From assembly GCA_015066595.1 (NCBI GenBank), contig SVNZ01000001.1, forward strand, positions 1 to 64,000: 64,000 nt of DNA, given 5' to 3'. Positions 52,905-63,335 of this stretch are shown one piece after another. The DNA is from Oscillospiraceae bacterium. GTDB lineage: Bacteria; Bacillota; Clostridia; Oscillospirales; Acutalibacteraceae. The notes under the pieces are model-generated. The model searched no databases. It was given only the letters and a program-made list of their open reading frames with translations, and was not told the origin of the DNA. Every line of letters starts with the position of its first letter. Within the stretch, counting starts at the first letter, position 1. A program made the translations under genes and the position numbers.

Positions 52905-53767
52905 TGCGTATATCATCAAACTGGGTTGATTACGAGTTGATTGATTGTTCAAACGGTGAGCGACTCGAGCGATGGGGTGATATCATCCTCATTCGTCCTG
53001 ACCCACAAATTATTTGGAACACAAAACGTGAAAACCCTCTTTGGCACAGAGCACACGCAAAGTACCACCGTTCTAATTCCGGCGGTGGTCAGTGGCAGGT
53101 GTTCAAAAAGCTACCTTCCCAGTGGTCACTCAAATATAATGACCTTGTTTTTAACGTAAAGCCTATGGGCTTTAAGCACACGGGTATTTTTCCTGAACAA
53201 GCTGTCAACTGGGATTTTGCATCAGATATTATCAAGAACGCCGACAGGCAACTAAATGTCTTGAACCTTTTTGGTTACACAGGATGTGCGACTCTTGCTT
53301 GTTTGGAAGCAGGCGCTAAGGTTTGTCATGTCGATGCTTCAAAAGGTATGGTACAGTGGGCTAAAGAAAACGCTGTTTCATCAGGGTTGTCTGACAGACC
53401 TGTTCGATGGCTTGTTGATGACTGTATGAAGTTCGTTGCACGTGAACAGCGTCGTGGTAATAAATACGACGGTCTTATTATGGATCCACCATCATACGGT
53501 CGTGGACCGGGTGGCGAAGTGTGGAAACTGGAAGAACAACTTTATTCTTTTTTAGAATTATGCTCTACTATCCTTTCAGACGATGCTCACTTTTTTATTT
53601 TAAATTCGTACACAACAGGACTTTCAGCTTCAGTTATGGAATATATGCTGTCCACCATTATTCAAAGAAAGTTTGGCGGTACAGTCAGTTCATCTGAAAT
53701 CGGACTTCCTGTTACTGATTCAAAGCTTGTCCTTCCTTGTGGAAGCACAGCTATTTGGAAAAAATAA
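52904..53767 (+). CDS. Class I SAM-dependent (rRNA-type) methyltransferase
   Basis: The 287-residue protein has an N-terminal beta region (WGDIILIRPDPQIIW, HTGIFPEQAVNWDF) and a Rossmann methyltransferase domain: SAM-binding VLNLFGYTGCATLACLEAGA (about residues 119-138), acidic VCHVDASKGM, and catalytic-type IMDPPSYGRGPGG (about 190). The DPPSY motif resembles RlmI/RlmK-type 23S rRNA cytosine or guanine methyltransferases, but the PUA domain of RlmI is absent. The target is not known. It overlaps glmM by one base and precedes the ecf genes by 18 bases. Confidence 0.85.
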   Translation: MRISSNWVDYELIDCSNGERLERWGDIILIRPDPQIIWNTKRENPLWHRAHAKYHRSNSGGGQWQVFKKLPSQWSLKYNDLVFNVKPMGFKHTGIFPEQAVNWDFASDIIKNADRQLNVLNLFGYTGCATLACLEAGAKVCHVDASKGMVQWAKENAVSSGLSDRPVRWLVDDCMKFVAREQRRGNKYDGLIMDPPSYGRGPGGEVWKLEEQLYSFLELCSTILSDDAHFFILNSYTTGLSASVMEYMLSTIIQRKFGGTVSSSEIGLPVTDSKLVLPCGSTAIWKK

Positions 53768-53785
53768 CTTAAATTCGGAGAATTT

Positions 53786-54643
53786 ATGGACTTTATCACT
53801 GCACAAAATTTGGTTTTCTCATATGTTGACGAAGACGATTCACAAGTTAATATTACAGATGCCAAGAATGTGCTCGATGATGTGTCTTTTACTGTCAAAA
53901 AAGGCGAGTTTGTTGCTCTTCTTGGTCACAACGGTTCTGGAAAATCAACTGTAGCAAAGCACCTTAATGCTATGCTTTCGCCAACATCAGGCAAAGTCTA
54001 CATTGATTCTATCGATACAGCTGATGAAGATGAAGATTTTACTATTCGTCGCAAGGTCGGTCTTGTACTGCAAAATCCTGACAACCAACTTGTTGCAAGT
54101 ATCGTTGAAGAAGATGTGGCTTTTGGACCTGAAAACTTAGGTATAGAGCCTGCTGAAATCAGGCGCAGGGTTGACGAAGCACTCAAAGCGGTTGATATGT
54201 ATGACTACCGCAACCAACCACCGCACAAGCTTTCTGGTGGGCAGAAACAGCGTGTTGCTATAGCTGGAGTTATTGCTATGCAACCTGATTGCATAGTACT
54301 TGATGAACCTACCGCTATGCTTGACCCAAAGGGCAGAGAAGAAGTTATGAGCACCATCCACAAGCTCAACCGTGAAAAAGGCATAACTATCGTTCTTATT
54401 ACTCACTATATGGAAGAAGCTGTAGATGCTGACAGAGTCATTGTTATGGACGATGGAAAAGTTTTAGTCGATGGCTCACCAAGAGAAGTTTTCTCACAGG
54501 TTGAACTACTAAAACGCCATCGCTTAGATGTACCACAGGTCACAGAGCTTTGTTACAAGCTTCGTTCATACGGAGTTGAACTTGATAACTTATCATTACA
54601 TTCTTCTGAGTGTATAGAAAAACTTATGGAGGTGTTACGATGA
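53786..54643 (+). CDS. ecfA1: Energy-coupling factor transporter ATPase EcfA1
   Basis: The 285-residue ABC ATPase has Walker [10 protein letters not shown] (about residue 50), Q-loop [12 protein letters not shown] (the NPDNQ form typical of EcfA1), signature LSGGQKQR, Walker [14 protein letters not shown] and the His-switch LITHYMEEA. With EcfA2 and EcfT it forms the shared energising module that drives vitamin uptake by different S components; FolT and RibU are encoded in this window. A cggaga site precedes the ATG; its stop overlaps ecfA2 as ATGA. Confidence 0.95.
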   Translation: MDFITAQNLVFSYVDEDDSQVNITDAKNVLDDVSFTVKKGEFVALLGHNGSGKSTVAKHLNAMLSPTSGKVYIDSIDTADEDEDFTIRRKVGLVLQNPDNQLVASIVEEDVAFGPENLGIEPAEIRRRVDEALKAVDMYDYRNQPPHKLSGGQKQRVAIAGVIAMQPDCIVLDEPTAMLDPKGREEVMSTIHKLNREKGITIVLITHYMEEAVDADRVIVMDDGKVLVDGSPREVFSQVELLKRHRLDVPQVTELCYKLRSYGVELDNLSLHSSECIEKLMEVLR

Positions 54644-55503
54644 GTGCTATAAGAGTTGAAAACTTGTGTTGTACTTATGGTGCTAACACCCCATTTGAGC
54701 AAAAAGCTGCTAAAAATCTCACTTTTGAGATAGAAAAAGGAGATTTCGTTGGTCTTATTGGTCATACGGGGTCTGGCAAGTCTACTCTTGTTCAGATGCT
54801 CAATGGTCTTATCAAGCCGACATCAGGAAGTGTTTTTGTGGACGGTTATGATATCTGGTCAAAACCGAAAGAAATTCGAAATATTCGTTTTAAAGTCGGT
54901 CTTGTTTTTCAGTATCCTGAGTATCAGCTGTTTGAAGAAACCGTCGAGCGAGATATTGCTTTTGGTCCATCTAATATGGGCTTATCACAAGAAGAAATAA
55001 AAGAGAGAGTCATAAAGGCTGCGAAGTTTGTCGGACTCTCCGGCAATCTTCTGAAAAAATCTCCGTTTGATTTATCAGGTGGCGAAAAACGACGTGCCGC
55101 CATAGCCGGCGTTATCGCTATGGATCCTGATGTGCTTATACTGGATGAGCCTACCGCAGGACTTGATCCTGTCGGCAGGAATGTGCTTTTGTCACAGATA
55201 TCACAGTATCAAAAAACAAGAAAGAACACTGTCATTTTAGTATCACACTCTATGGAGGACGTAGCTCGTGTGACAAACAAGGTGATGGTTATGAATAAAG
55301 GTGAGCTTGCTATGTATGACACTACACAGCAGGTTTTCTCAAGAACAGAGGAACTTTCATCAATCGGACTCAGGGTTCCACAGATAACTAAAGTCACCGA
55401 TGAACTTAGAAAGCGTGGCATTAGACTTTCTGAGGGTATCCTCACCGTTGACAGAGCTGTTTATGAAATCACCGAACTCCTGAAAAAGGAGGGCAGACTG
55501 TAG
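54640..55503 (+). CDS. ecfA2: Energy-coupling factor transporter ATPase EcfA2
   Basis: The ATG at 54640 overlaps the ecfA1 stop (ATGA) and has ggaggt 8 bases upstream, so an in-frame ATG at 54610 is rejected. The 287-residue product has Walker [11 protein letters not shown]-loop [12 protein letters not shown] (the YPEYQ form typical of EcfA2), signature LSGGEKRR, Walker [14 protein letters not shown] and LVSHSMEDV. It pairs with EcfA1. Its stop overlaps the GTG start of ecfT by one base. Confidence 0.95.
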   Translation: MSAIRVENLCCTYGANTPFEQKAAKNLTFEIEKGDFVGLIGHTGSGKSTLVQMLNGLIKPTSGSVFVDGYDIWSKPKEIRNIRFKVGLVFQYPEYQLFEETVERDIAFGPSNMGLSQEEIKERVIKAAKFVGLSGNLLKKSPFDLSGGEKRRAAIAGVIAMDPDVLILDEPTAGLDPVGRNVLLSQISQYQKTRKNTVILVSHSMEDVARVTNKVMVMNKGELAMYDTTQQVFSRTEELSSIGLRVPQITKVTDELRKRGIRLSEGILTVDRAVYEITELLKKEGRL

Positions 55504-56315
55504 TGAGAGATATAGCATTTGGCCAGTTTTACCCGACCCATAGTCTGCTTCACAGACTTGACCCCAGAGCAAAGGTTATATTGCTTATTAGCTTCATAGT
55601 GCTTGTGTTTTGTACAGCTAACTATGTTTCGCTTGCTTTAGTAGCACTCAGCGTTTTTGCTATCGTGTTACTGTCTAAAGTACCGCTTAGACTTTATTTT
55701 AAGAGTCTCAAGATGATTGTTGTTATTGTGCTCATTACGTCTGCATTGAATTTATTTTACGGTACTGGCGAGCCACTGTTAGAATGGGGTTTTATAAAAA
55801 TTACTGTTTGTGGTATTAACAATGCAGTTTTTGTGGCTGTTCGCATCATTTGTTTGATACTTATCAGCTCAGCACTGACATTTACAACATCGCCTACAGA
55901 TTTGACTGATGCACTCGAGCGACTTATGAAGCCACTCAATGTTTTTCATATCAAAGTGCATGAAATTGCTATGATGATGACTATCGCTTTGCGTTTTGTG
56001 CCACTCCTGCTTGAAGAAACCGACAAGATTATGTCAGCGCAAAAAGCACGTGGTGCTGATATGGAATCAGGAAGTTTAGTTCAGCGAATCAAAGCACTTA
56101 TTCCTGTGCTTATTCCGCTGTTTGTATCAGCATTCAGGCGTGCGTACGAACTTGCTGTAGCTATGGAATGTCGCTGTTATCAGGGTGGACAAGGCAGAAC
56201 AAGAATGAAAACCTTGCATCTTAGCAAGCGTGATTATTTTAGTGTATTATTTGTTATTTTAGTTATAGTTGGAGTTGTATTATGCAATGTATTTCTTCCT
56301 CCGGTAGTGAGATAA
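55503..56315 (+). CDS. ecfT: Energy-coupling factor transporter transmembrane subunit EcfT
   Basis: The 270-residue protein starts at a GTG that overlaps the ecfA2 stop. It has the conserved N-terminal HRLDPRAKVILLISFI, five to six membrane segments, and coupling helices with QKARGADMESG (first ARG motif) and AMECRCYQGG, where the second motif has Cys instead of the usual Ala (ARC-type). EcfT links the ATPases to S components. The truA gene starts 34 bases before its stop. Confidence 0.94.
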   Translation: MRDIAFGQFYPTHSLLHRLDPRAKVILLISFIVLVFCTANYVSLALVALSVFAIVLLSKVPLRLYFKSLKMIVVIVLITSALNLFYGTGEPLLEWGFIKITVCGINNAVFVAVRIICLILISSALTFTTSPTDLTDALERLMKPLNVFHIKVHEIAMMMTIALRFVPLLLEETDKIMSAQKARGADMESGSLVQRIKALIPVLIPLFVSAFRRAYELAVAMECRCYQGGQGRTRMKTLHLSKRDYFSVLFVILVIVGVVLCNVFLPPVVR

Positions 56316-57049
56316 GAAACCTGAAGATAACAATTTCATATGACGGAAAAGACCTTCACGGATGGCAGATACAAAAAAATGCTGTTACTGTACAACAGCA
56401 TTTTCAAGAAGCTTTACAAAGTGTTATCGGTTACACAGTTGATATAAAAGGCTGTAGCCGAACCGACACGGGTGTTCATGCAAATATGTATGTAATATCG
56501 CTCAAGCTTTCTCACGCTATTACCTGTGAACGCCTAAAAGCTGCACTCAATCGCTATTTACCACTCAGTATAGCAGTGCTTGATGTGTGCGAAGTAGACG
56601 ATGATTTCCATGCACGCTACAGCGCTAAGGGCAAACGCTATGTGTACAAGATTTTAAATACCGAAGTGCGAGATCCGTTTTCTGTTGGCTATGCACTACA
56701 TTATCGATATCCAATTGATGTTGATATGCTCAATCGTGCTGCTCAAGGCTATGTTGGAACACACGATTTCACATCATTTTGTACACTAGATAAAAGGGAA
56801 AAGGGTGATTTCACCCGTACCGTAAAAAGCTTCTCTGTTTATAAAGAAGGCAAATTTGTTTATATGACAGTAGAGGCTGATGGTTTTTTATATAATATGG
56901 TCAGAATTATGGTCGGTACACTTTTAAAAATCCAGCAAGGAAAACTCAGTGTCGATTCTATTCCTGATATTTTAGACGCAAAAAACCGCAAAGAAGCGGG
57001 GCCTACAGCACCTGCTTGTGGATTGTATTTAGACAAAGTATTTTATTGA
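56282..57049 (+). CDS. truA: tRNA pseudouridine(38-40) synthase TruA
   Basis: The ATG at 56282 follows tggag at 7 bases and overlaps ecfT by 34 bases; no better in-frame start exists before the conserved ITISYDGKDLHGWQIQ. The 255-residue product has the catalytic motif GCSRTDTGVHAN (Asp near residue 61), FHARYSAKGKRYVYKI and the C-terminal ADGFLYNMVRIMVGTLL. It modifies uridines 38-40 in tRNA anticodon arms. Length fits the family (about 245-270). Confidence 0.95.
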   Translation: MQCISSSGSEIRNLKITISYDGKDLHGWQIQKNAVTVQQHFQEALQSVIGYTVDIKGCSRTDTGVHANMYVISLKLSHAITCERLKAALNRYLPLSIAVLDVCEVDDDFHARYSAKGKRYVYKILNTEVRDPFSVGYALHYRYPIDVDMLNRAAQGYVGTHDFTSFCTLDKREKGDFTRTVKSFSVYKEGKFVYMTVEADGFLYNMVRIMVGTLLKIQQGKLSVDSIPDILDAKNRKEAGPTAPACGLYLDKVFY

Positions 57050-57060
57050 TTAGGTGAACA

Positions 57061-58578
57061 ATGAGACAAAAAGGAAAACGTTACTACGTAAAAGAGAATA
57101 CAAAGCAGAAGACATCAAAAAAAGAGCTAAGAAAAGCTGAAAAAATAGATGATACTATTGCTGTGCCTCAAAAAGCAGATGTTACACCGGTAGCAGATGA
57201 ATCAACCAAGGTTATCTCTAAACGTGACAAACGTAAGTTGATCAAAAAGGATAAAAAGCTCAGGGAAAAGGAGCCTGTCGCTAGTAAAAGTACAGCTAAG
57301 AAGAACCCAAAAGCTTTTGATGACAATAAAAAACACAAACTCATTGATTTTAATGACAGAAGAGTTCTTTCTTACGAGGACCTACCCTTAGATGATAGCG
57401 GAAGAACTCGTTTTCAGAAGATAGTCCAAACTGTAAAACTCAACAAAAAGAGTATTATTATGTCAGCAATGATTATCATAATATTGGCGCTTTGTGTCCT
57501 TGTTTTTGCTAACAGAGACAGACTCTCGTTTGCTAATATAAAGAACTGGGTGCAGTACGGTATCTTTAATATGGAGTCAGAAGAACATTTCCCTATTGAT
57601 ACTGAAGGTGCGGTTATCAGCAATGGTAACTTTACTCGAATTGATACTAACCTTGTTTATACATCAGATATACAGTTTGTCACTTTGAACAGCTTCGGCA
57701 GAACTATCTATAGCTATCCACAGACCTTTTCTAATCCTGTTTTAGTTAAAGCAGCTGATTGTGACACGTCACTTGTATATAATCTGGGCGGTAAAGACTT
57801 TTTTATCAACGATCTTGATTCTACTGTCTTTACAGGTGAAGCAGAAGATAATATATTGGTCGCAGATATCGCAAAGAACGGTACCTATGCACTTGTTACT
57901 CAAAAGGACGGTTATCTTTCAAAGCTTTTCGTTTATTCTGGGGAAAACAAGCAGAAATACGCTTATTCATTTGCAGATTTTTATATAACCTCAGTTTCAC
58001 TTGATGCGTCAGGCACTACAGCGGTATTATCAGGCATATCAGCTCACGACGGTAGCCAGCTAGGTTGTGTGTATGTTCTTGATTTTACTAAGGAAGAGCC
58101 TGTATTGTTCCAAGAGTTTGAAAACAATATGCTCTACTATGTGGATCATTTGTCAAACAACTATGTATGCATTATAGGAGAAAATGCTACTTATACTTTG
58201 AGTATGAGAACCAAAGCTTTCGATACAGTAAGCTACGATTCCAAGACTCTTACTGCGTTTGATGTTAATACAGATACAAATACCTTTGTACTTTCTCTAT
58301 CACGCAACGGTGATGGCAGAATGTGTGATATCTTGTCATTCTCATCATCTGGCAAGTTGAAAAAGACTATTGCAACAAATCTAGAGATTACATCAATAAG
58401 CACATACAAGAACCGTATTGCCACGCTCAGCGAAGATACTGTATCGCTATTCTCTAAAGACGGGGTGCTTTTAAGCGAAACTGACGGTGGACTGGATCCG
58501 CATTGTGTAGTGCTATATTCGACTAACGATGCATACGTTTTAGGTGTCAGCGAAATCAGGAGGTTAGACCTTCGATGA
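57061..58578 (+). CDS. DUF5711-type single-pass membrane protein with beta-propeller-like domain
   Basis: The 505-residue protein has a very basic, Lys-rich cytoplasmic N-terminus (residues 1-130), one membrane segment (about 132-151, IIMSAMIIIILALCVLVF) and a large extracellular part of repeating beta strands that looks like a propeller (YTSDIQFVTLNSFGRTIYSY, VADIAKNGTYALVTQKDGYL, YITSVSLDASGTTAVLSG). It matches what I know of DUF5711 proteins in Clostridia; function unknown. It follows truA by 11 bases and its stop overlaps cvpA (ATGA), hinting at an envelope role together. Confidence 0.78.
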   Translation: MRQKGKRYYVKENTKQKTSKKELRKAEKIDDTIAVPQKADVTPVADESTKVISKRDKRKLIKKDKKLREKEPVASKSTAKKNPKAFDDNKKHKLIDFNDRRVLSYEDLPLDDSGRTRFQKIVQTVKLNKKSIIMSAMIIIILALCVLVFANRDRLSFANIKNWVQYGIFNMESEEHFPIDTEGAVISNGNFTRIDTNLVYTSDIQFVTLNSFGRTIYSYPQTFSNPVLVKAADCDTSLVYNLGGKDFFINDLDSTVFTGEAEDNILVADIAKNGTYALVTQKDGYLSKLFVYSGENKQKYAYSFADFYITSVSLDASGTTAVLSGISAHDGSQLGCVYVLDFTKEEPVLFQEFENNMLYYVDHLSNNYVCIIGENATYTLSMRTKAFDTVSYDSKTLTAFDVNTDTNTFVLSLSRNGDGRMCDILSFSSSGKLKKTIATNLEITSISTYKNRIATLSEDTVSLFSKDGVLLSETDGGLDPHCVVLYSTNDAYVLGVSEIRRLDLR

Positions 58579-59261
58579 TTTATGATGTTATTTTTATCGT
58601 CATAATTTTAATATCGCTTTTTGTCGGTTATAAAAGAGGAGCAGCGAGAATGCTCGTGTCTTTGTTGGGCACAGTAACGTCATTTTTGCTGTCAGTTTTT
58701 CTGGGTGATTATTTATCAAAGCTCATTTATGATAGTCACATAGCTCCATCTATTATAGATAGTATAACCCAGTCGCTAGCTATCCCAAGTGTAGGCGAAA
58801 CAGATGTGTTCGACTCATTGCCCACGTTTGTACGCTTTACGCTTAGCTTTACAGATTTTGAATACAGCGATGCAGTTTCAGCTGTAGAGCATATTCCACA
58901 CAACTTGGCTGAAAATTTTGAGAAAACCATTGCACCTATAGTGATAGCAGTTCTCTCAATGATACTTACAGCACTTGCATTTACGGTTTCTATATTTTTA
59001 TTCAGACTCGTTTTCAAACGTTTTTTTATAGCAGTATTTAATATTCCTGTTATCAAAACTGTCAACAAGCTGGTCGGCGCATTGTGTTCGCTTGTTGCAG
59101 GTTTGCTCTTTGTGAGCTTTATAGCGTTTTTATTACATCTTGTTATGCCTTATCTTAAAAATGTGCCATATATATTTTCAGAGTCTACAATTTACAATTC
59201 ATACATATTTTATCATTTTTATAGTGGTAATATATTTGATACAATTATTTCTATTTTCTAA
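58575..59261 (+). CDS. cvpA: CvpA-family membrane protein
   Basis: The 228-residue protein starts MIYDVIFIVIILISLFVGYK and has four membrane segments in CvpA order (1-20, 25-45, 115-145 and 170-195), with the conserved GYKRGAARMLVSLLGTV and VNKLVGALCSLVAGLLF motifs. CvpA proteins are inner-membrane proteins linked to colicin V production and envelope stress; the mechanism is unsettled. The start overlaps the previous stop as ATGA. pgsA follows after 14 bases. Confidence 0.85.
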   Translation: MIYDVIFIVIILISLFVGYKRGAARMLVSLLGTVTSFLLSVFLGDYLSKLIYDSHIAPSIIDSITQSLAIPSVGETDVFDSLPTFVRFTLSFTDFEYSDAVSAVEHIPHNLAENFEKTIAPIVIAVLSMILTALAFTVSIFLFRLVFKRFFIAVFNIPVIKTVNKLVGALCSLVAGLLFVSFIAFLLHLVMPYLKNVPYIFSESTIYNSYIFYHFYSGNIFDTIISIF

Positions 59262-59275
59262 GGATATGAAAGAAA

Positions 59276-59959
59276 ATGTCTACTAAAAAAAGCGAATCAA
59301 AACAAAAAGAGAACAAGTATCAAAACTCAGGGGAAGCATCTCTGAGCAATCGAGCTTTTACTATTCCTAATATTATTTGTCTTATAAGGATTTTGCTCAT
59401 AACGCCTTTTGTTGAGTTTTTCTTGGACGGAGATTACCTTTGGGCAGCTCTTGTTATTATTGCATCAGGTTTGTCTGATTGCTTCGACGGTATGATAGCA
59501 CGAAAGTTCAATCAAGAATCGGAGCTTGGAAAGATTCTCGACCCTCTGGCTGACAAGCTCACGCTACTCGCAGTCGGAGTTTGTATTACTATAGTTGAGC
59601 CTTTCTTTTTACCAATTATGATTATTTTGGTGCTAAAAGATATTTTGATGCTTATTGGAAGTTCAAAGGTCATAAAAAAGGGCGTCTTAGTACCTAAATC
59701 AAAGTGGTACGGAAAAGTCGGTACCGTGATGTTTTATGTCACAGTAACTTTCATAGTCTTTGTTAAAGTTATGCAGTCTATGGAAGAGCCACTTATATAC
59801 ATTGATGAAAGCTTAGGTAGAATAATTTCTACTGTTATGTTGAGTCTTACTGCGTGTATGATGATATTTGCTTTTATTATGTATTTTTTTGTGTACCGAG
59901 ATATTATGAAGAAGGCAGAAAGCTCTGCTGAACACAGTGCTTCTATTATGAAACAGTAA
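59276..59959 (+). CDS. pgsA: CDP-diacylglycerol-glycerol-3-phosphate 3-phosphatidyltransferase
   Basis: The 227-residue protein has a polar N-terminal extension (residues 1-27) then FTIPNIICLIRILLITPFVE and the CDP-alcohol phosphotransferase motif D-G-x2-A-R-x8-G-x3-D-x3-D, seen as DCFDGMIARKFNQES followed by ELGKILDPLADKLT. It makes phosphatidylglycerophosphate for membrane lipids. Six membrane segments are likely. It follows cvpA closely and precedes the clp gene by 37 bases. Confidence 0.93.
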   Translation: MSTKKSESKQKENKYQNSGEASLSNRAFTIPNIICLIRILLITPFVEFFLDGDYLWAALVIIASGLSDCFDGMIARKFNQESELGKILDPLADKLTLLAVGVCITIVEPFFLPIMIILVLKDILMLIGSSKVIKKGVLVPKSKWYGKVGTVMFYVTVTFIVFVKVMQSMEEPLIYIDESLGRIISTVMLSLTACMMIFAFIMYFFVYRDIMKKAESSAEHSASIMKQ

Positions 59960-59996
59960 ATTTTCGTTTTTACGATTTATATAAAAGGAGATTATT

Positions 59997-62324
59997 ATGA
60001 TTTGTTCCAGATGTGGCAAACGCCCTGCTGTGGTTTTTGTGTCAACAAACAACTCTGACACACAGCCAAAGGGTTATTGCCTTGTATGCGCAAAAGAGCT
60101 CGGCATAAAGCCGGTTGAAGATTTGATGAACAAAATGGGGATTTCTTCTGATGACCTCGAAGCAGTTCAGGATCAGATGGACTCTATCATGGAAAATATG
60201 TCAGATGTCGGCGATCTAAACGAACTCGCCCAGTCACTCGGTATTGGAGAGATGGCTGAACAGTTATCTGTTGAAAGCCCTGACTCTGATGATGACTTCA
60301 CACCTGGCGGAGCTCCAAGCTTTCCAAACTTTTTCAATATGTTCAACCAGAAGCCTGCAGATAATAACAGCTCTAAAGATAACAAAAATTCTAAAAAAGA
60401 AAAAACGCAGAAAAATCGCAAGCACATTTCGCTCTATTGCTATGACCTCACAAAAAAAGCCAGAGAGGGCAAAACTGATCGTGTTATCGGCAGAGAAAAA
60501 GAAATTGAACGTGTTATCCAGATTCTTTCTCGACGTACAAAGAACAACCCTTGCCTTATTGGTGAACCGGGTGTAGGTAAAACAGCTATCGCAGAAGGTT
60601 TGGCACTACGCATAGCTCAGGGCAATGTTCCACAGCGCCTGAAAAATAAAGAGATTCAGCTTCTTGACCTTACTGCGCTTATTGCTGGTACACAATTCCG
60701 TGGTCAGTTCGAAAGTCGTATCAAAGGTCTCACAAGCGAAGTAAAAGAAGCCGGCAACATTATTCTATTTATCGACGAGGTTCATAACTTGGTTGGAACA
60801 GGCGATGCCGACGGTACCATGAACGCTGCAAACATCTTAAAACCTGCACTTTCTCGTGGTGAGATTCAGGTTATCGGTGCTACAACTTTTAACGAATACC
60901 GCAAATATATCGAAAAAGACAGCGCCTTAGAGCGTCGTTTCCAGCCTGTTAAGGTAGGTGAGCCAAGCGTTGCTGAGTCAATCGAGATCCTAAACGGTGT
61001 GCGTGATTATTATGAAATGCATCATCAGGTAACAGTTGCAGATGATATCGTGCGTAAAGCTGTTGTGTTCAGTGAGCGTTACATCACCGACAGATTTTTA
61101 CCGGATAAAGCTATCGACTTGCTTGACGAGTCCTGTGCGTGTGCAGCCCTCAGGAACAAAGAGCGTGAAGCTTTTGATAAGCTTACTGATGAGAAAAAGA
61201 CTTTGAGTTTAACAAAAGAAAAAATTTCTACTTCAGATGAGATTGATTACGAAGCTCTGGCTACTGTTACTTCAGAGCTTGCAAAAGTAGAAGAACAGCT
61301 GAGTGAGATTGACGAAGCCTCTCTTACTACTGCTGTGTCAGAAGAAGATTTAGCAAAAGTTATCGAGCTGTGGACAGGTATTCCATCAACTCGTATCAGA
61401 GAGAACGAGCTTTTAAAATTAGCTGATTTTGAAACAAAACTTAAAGAAAAAATCATTGGTCAGGACGAGGCTGTTGACGCACTTTCTAAGGCTATCAAGC
61501 GTAGCAGAGTACAGATTTCTCCACGCAGAAGACCTGCATCATTCATCTTTGTCGGACCTACCGGCGTTGGTAAAACCGAGCTTGTAAAAGTCCTTTCAAA
61601 AGAGCTGTTTGATACTCCTGAGACACTTATTAGACTCGACATGTCCGAGTTTATGGAGAAACACTCTGTGTCAAAAATTATTGGCTCACCTCCGGGTTAC
61701 GTAGGTTACGACGAAGCTGGTCAGGTCACAGAAAAGGTTCGTCGCAGACCATACTCAGTACTGTTGTTTGATGAGATCGAAAAAGCCCATCCCGATGTTC
61801 TTAACATATTGTTACAGATACTCGATGAAGGCAAACTCACCGATGCACACGGCAGAAGCGTAGATTTTTCTAACACAGTTATCGTTATGACATCAAACGC
61901 AGGGTCAGATAAGCGTGAAAACGCTCTTGGTTTTGCAAAGAGCGAAGAAGACGCCGAACGTGAAAAGGTGATGAAAGCATTGTCCGAGTTCCTGCGTCCT
62001 GAGTTTATTGCCAGAGTTGATGAAATTATTGTGTTCAAACAGCTTAGCAAAGAAAGCTTCGTCAACATTGCGCATTTGATGCTTTCAGAATACATTGATA
62101 CATTAGCAGAAAAAGGCATCGACTTCAGGTTTGATGACAAAGCGTGCGAGTATTTAGCTAACAAATCCTGCTCCGGCAAGAGCGGAGCTAGAGACTTGCG
62201 CAACCTTATCCGCAAAGAAGTCGAAGACAAGATTACTGGTGAGCTGATTGTAGCAGGAGAGGGTTCACTTTCCGCTATCTCAGTTTCAGCAAATGACTCA
62301 GAGCTTCTAGTGCAGTCAATTTAA
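59997..62324 (+). CDS. ClpC-like AAA+ unfoldase with N-terminal zinc finger
   Basis: The 775-residue protein begins with a C4 zinc finger (CSRCGK and YCLVCAKEL, residues 3-32), recalling McsA, instead of the usual Clp_N double repeat. A poorly conserved linker (to about 145) leads to two AAA+ modules: Walker [10 protein letters not shown] (about 190) with arginine-finger region, a shortened middle segment (about 395-445), and GPTGVGKTE (about 522) with [15 protein letters not shown]. The LGF tripeptide in [10 protein letters not shown] is the expected ClpP-docking loop. It probably unfolds substrates for ClpP. An aaggaga site lies 7 bases upstream; a terminator follows. Confidence 0.92.
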   Translation: MICSRCGKRPAVVFVSTNNSDTQPKGYCLVCAKELGIKPVEDLMNKMGISSDDLEAVQDQMDSIMENMSDVGDLNELAQSLGIGEMAEQLSVESPDSDDDFTPGGAPSFPNFFNMFNQKPADNNSSKDNKNSKKEKTQKNRKHISLYCYDLTKKAREGKTDRVIGREKEIERVIQILSRRTKNNPCLIGEPGVGKTAIAEGLALRIAQGNVPQRLKNKEIQLLDLTALIAGTQFRGQFESRIKGLTSEVKEAGNIILFIDEVHNLVGTGDADGTMNAANILKPALSRGEIQVIGATTFNEYRKYIEKDSALERRFQPVKVGEPSVAESIEILNGVRDYYEMHHQVTVADDIVRKAVVFSERYITDRFLPDKAIDLLDESCACAALRNKEREAFDKLTDEKKTLSLTKEKISTSDEIDYEALATVTSELAKVEEQLSEIDEASLTTAVSEEDLAKVIELWTGIPSTRIRENELLKLADFETKLKEKIIGQDEAVDALSKAIKRSRVQISPRRRPASFIFVGPTGVGKTELVKVLSKELFDTPETLIRLDMSEFMEKHSVSKIIGSPPGYVGYDEAGQVTEKVRRRPYSVLLFDEIEKAHPDVLNILLQILDEGKLTDAHGRSVDFSNTVIVMTSNAGSDKRENALGFAKSEEDAEREKVMKALSEFLRPEFIARVDEIIVFKQLSKESFVNIAHLMLSEYIDTLAEKGIDFRFDDKACEYLANKSCSGKSGARDLRNLIRKEVEDKITGELIVAGEGSLSAISVSANDSELLVQSI

Positions 62325-62333
62325 AACAGATTC

Positions 62334-62363
62334 AGGCACCCATATTTTGGGTGCCTTTTTTAC
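62334..62363 (+). terminator. Terminator after the clp gene
   Basis: aggcaccca (62334-62342) pairs perfectly with tgggtgcct (62348-62356) around tattt, followed by a T-run. It closes the 13-kb run that begins with ruvC. Confidence 0.88.
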
Positions 62364-62452
62364 CGCTTGAATATCAAAAGTAGCCGAATACTCATCTTAT
62401 ATTGAATTCAAAATTCAGCGGTGATACTATGATTATGCAAGGAGGAATGTTT

Positions 62453-62884
62453 ATGAAATTTTCACTCTTTATTGATGAAAATCACGATGAAGAAGTTATC
62501 GTGTATGTTCACAGCATCAATAAAACCGTTGAGCAGATAAAAGCTGTTTTAGAGGAATCATCAGCCGAATTGATCGGCTACAAAGACAAGTTGTCAGTTA
62601 TTGTTGATTTAGATACAATCGTTTGTTTCAGTGTCGAAAACAACAGAGTCTACGCTATAACAACAAGCGATAAGCTTTATCTAAAAAACAGGTTGTATCA
62701 GCTAGAGCAAAAATTACCTAATAATTTTATAAAGATAAATCAGTCGTGCATAGCTAATATAAAGCAGATAAAATGCTTTGATTCGTCAATCTCAGGAACA
62801 TTACTTGTAAAGTTTAAAAACGGTTTTGAAGACTATGTGTCTCGTCGACAAATAAAATTTGTTAAAGAAAGGTTAGGTTTATAA
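62453..62884 (+). CDS. LytTR-domain DNA-binding regulator
   Basis: The ATG at 62453 follows aaggagg at 7-8 bases. The 143-residue product has no receiver domain: an N-terminal region (residues 1-50, FSLFIDENHDEEVIVYVHSI) is followed by a LytTR domain (about 55-143) with VYAITTSDKLYLKNRLYQLE, FIKINQSCIANI and YVSRRQIKFVKERL. LytTR proteins bind DNA direct repeats. The gene is 2 bases before a DUF3021 gene, a common two-gene unit in Firmicutes in which the membrane protein may control the regulator. Confidence 0.9.
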   Translation: MKFSLFIDENHDEEVIVYVHSINKTVEQIKAVLEESSAELIGYKDKLSVIVDLDTIVCFSVENNRVYAITTSDKLYLKNRLYQLEQKLPNNFIKINQSCIANIKQIKCFDSSISGTLLVKFKNGFEDYVSRRQIKFVKERLGL

Positions 62885-62886
62885 TT

Positions 62887-63303
62887 ATGAACAAATATGT
62901 AAAAGAGTTTTTTCACCGTGGGTTAATGTTTTCCGGCTTTGGCCCGATAGTAGCAGGCATAGTGTACTATATCGTTTCGTTTACTGACTCAAACTTTCAG
63001 CTTACGGGAAAGCAAGTTTTGATAGCGATTATCTCAACGTATTTTCTGGCTTTTATCCAGGCAGGCGTGTCAGTGTTCAATCAGATTGAGCACTGGTCAC
63101 TACCCAAATCGCTGTTGTTTCATTTTTTGTCATTGTATATAGCATATGTGTCGTGCTATTTAGTGAACACATGGATTCCGTTTGACATTACAGTGATACT
63201 GATTTTTACAGCCATTTTTGTTGTTATTTATTTTGTTATATGGTTCACTGTATATTTTATAGTAAAGTCAACGAGTGAAAATCTAAATAAAAAACTTAAC
63301 TAA
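62887..63303 (+). CDS. DUF3021 membrane protein
   Basis: The 138-residue protein starts MNKYVKEFFHRGLMFSGFGP and has four membrane segments (about 15-35, 45-65, 75-95 and 100-125) as in DUF3021. It is encoded 2 bases after the LytTR regulator, its usual partner, and is likely an inhibitor or sensor for it. No catalytic residue is evident. A bidirectional terminator follows. Confidence 0.87.
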   Translation: MNKYVKEFFHRGLMFSGFGPIVAGIVYYIVSFTDSNFQLTGKQVLIAIISTYFLAFIQAGVSVFNQIEHWSLPKSLLFHFLSLYIAYVSCYLVNTWIPFDITVILIFTAIFVVIYFVIWFTVYFIVKSTSENLNKKLN

Positions 63304-63305
63304 AA

Positions 63306-63335
63306 AAAGGCGTAGAGAAATCTACGCCTTTAATT
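63306..63335. terminator. Bidirectional terminator between the DUF3021 and Crp/Fnr genes
   Basis: aaaggcgtaga (63306-63316) pairs with tctacgccttt (63321-63331) around a gaaa tetraloop; A-run and T-run flank it for the convergent genes. Confidence 0.88.
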
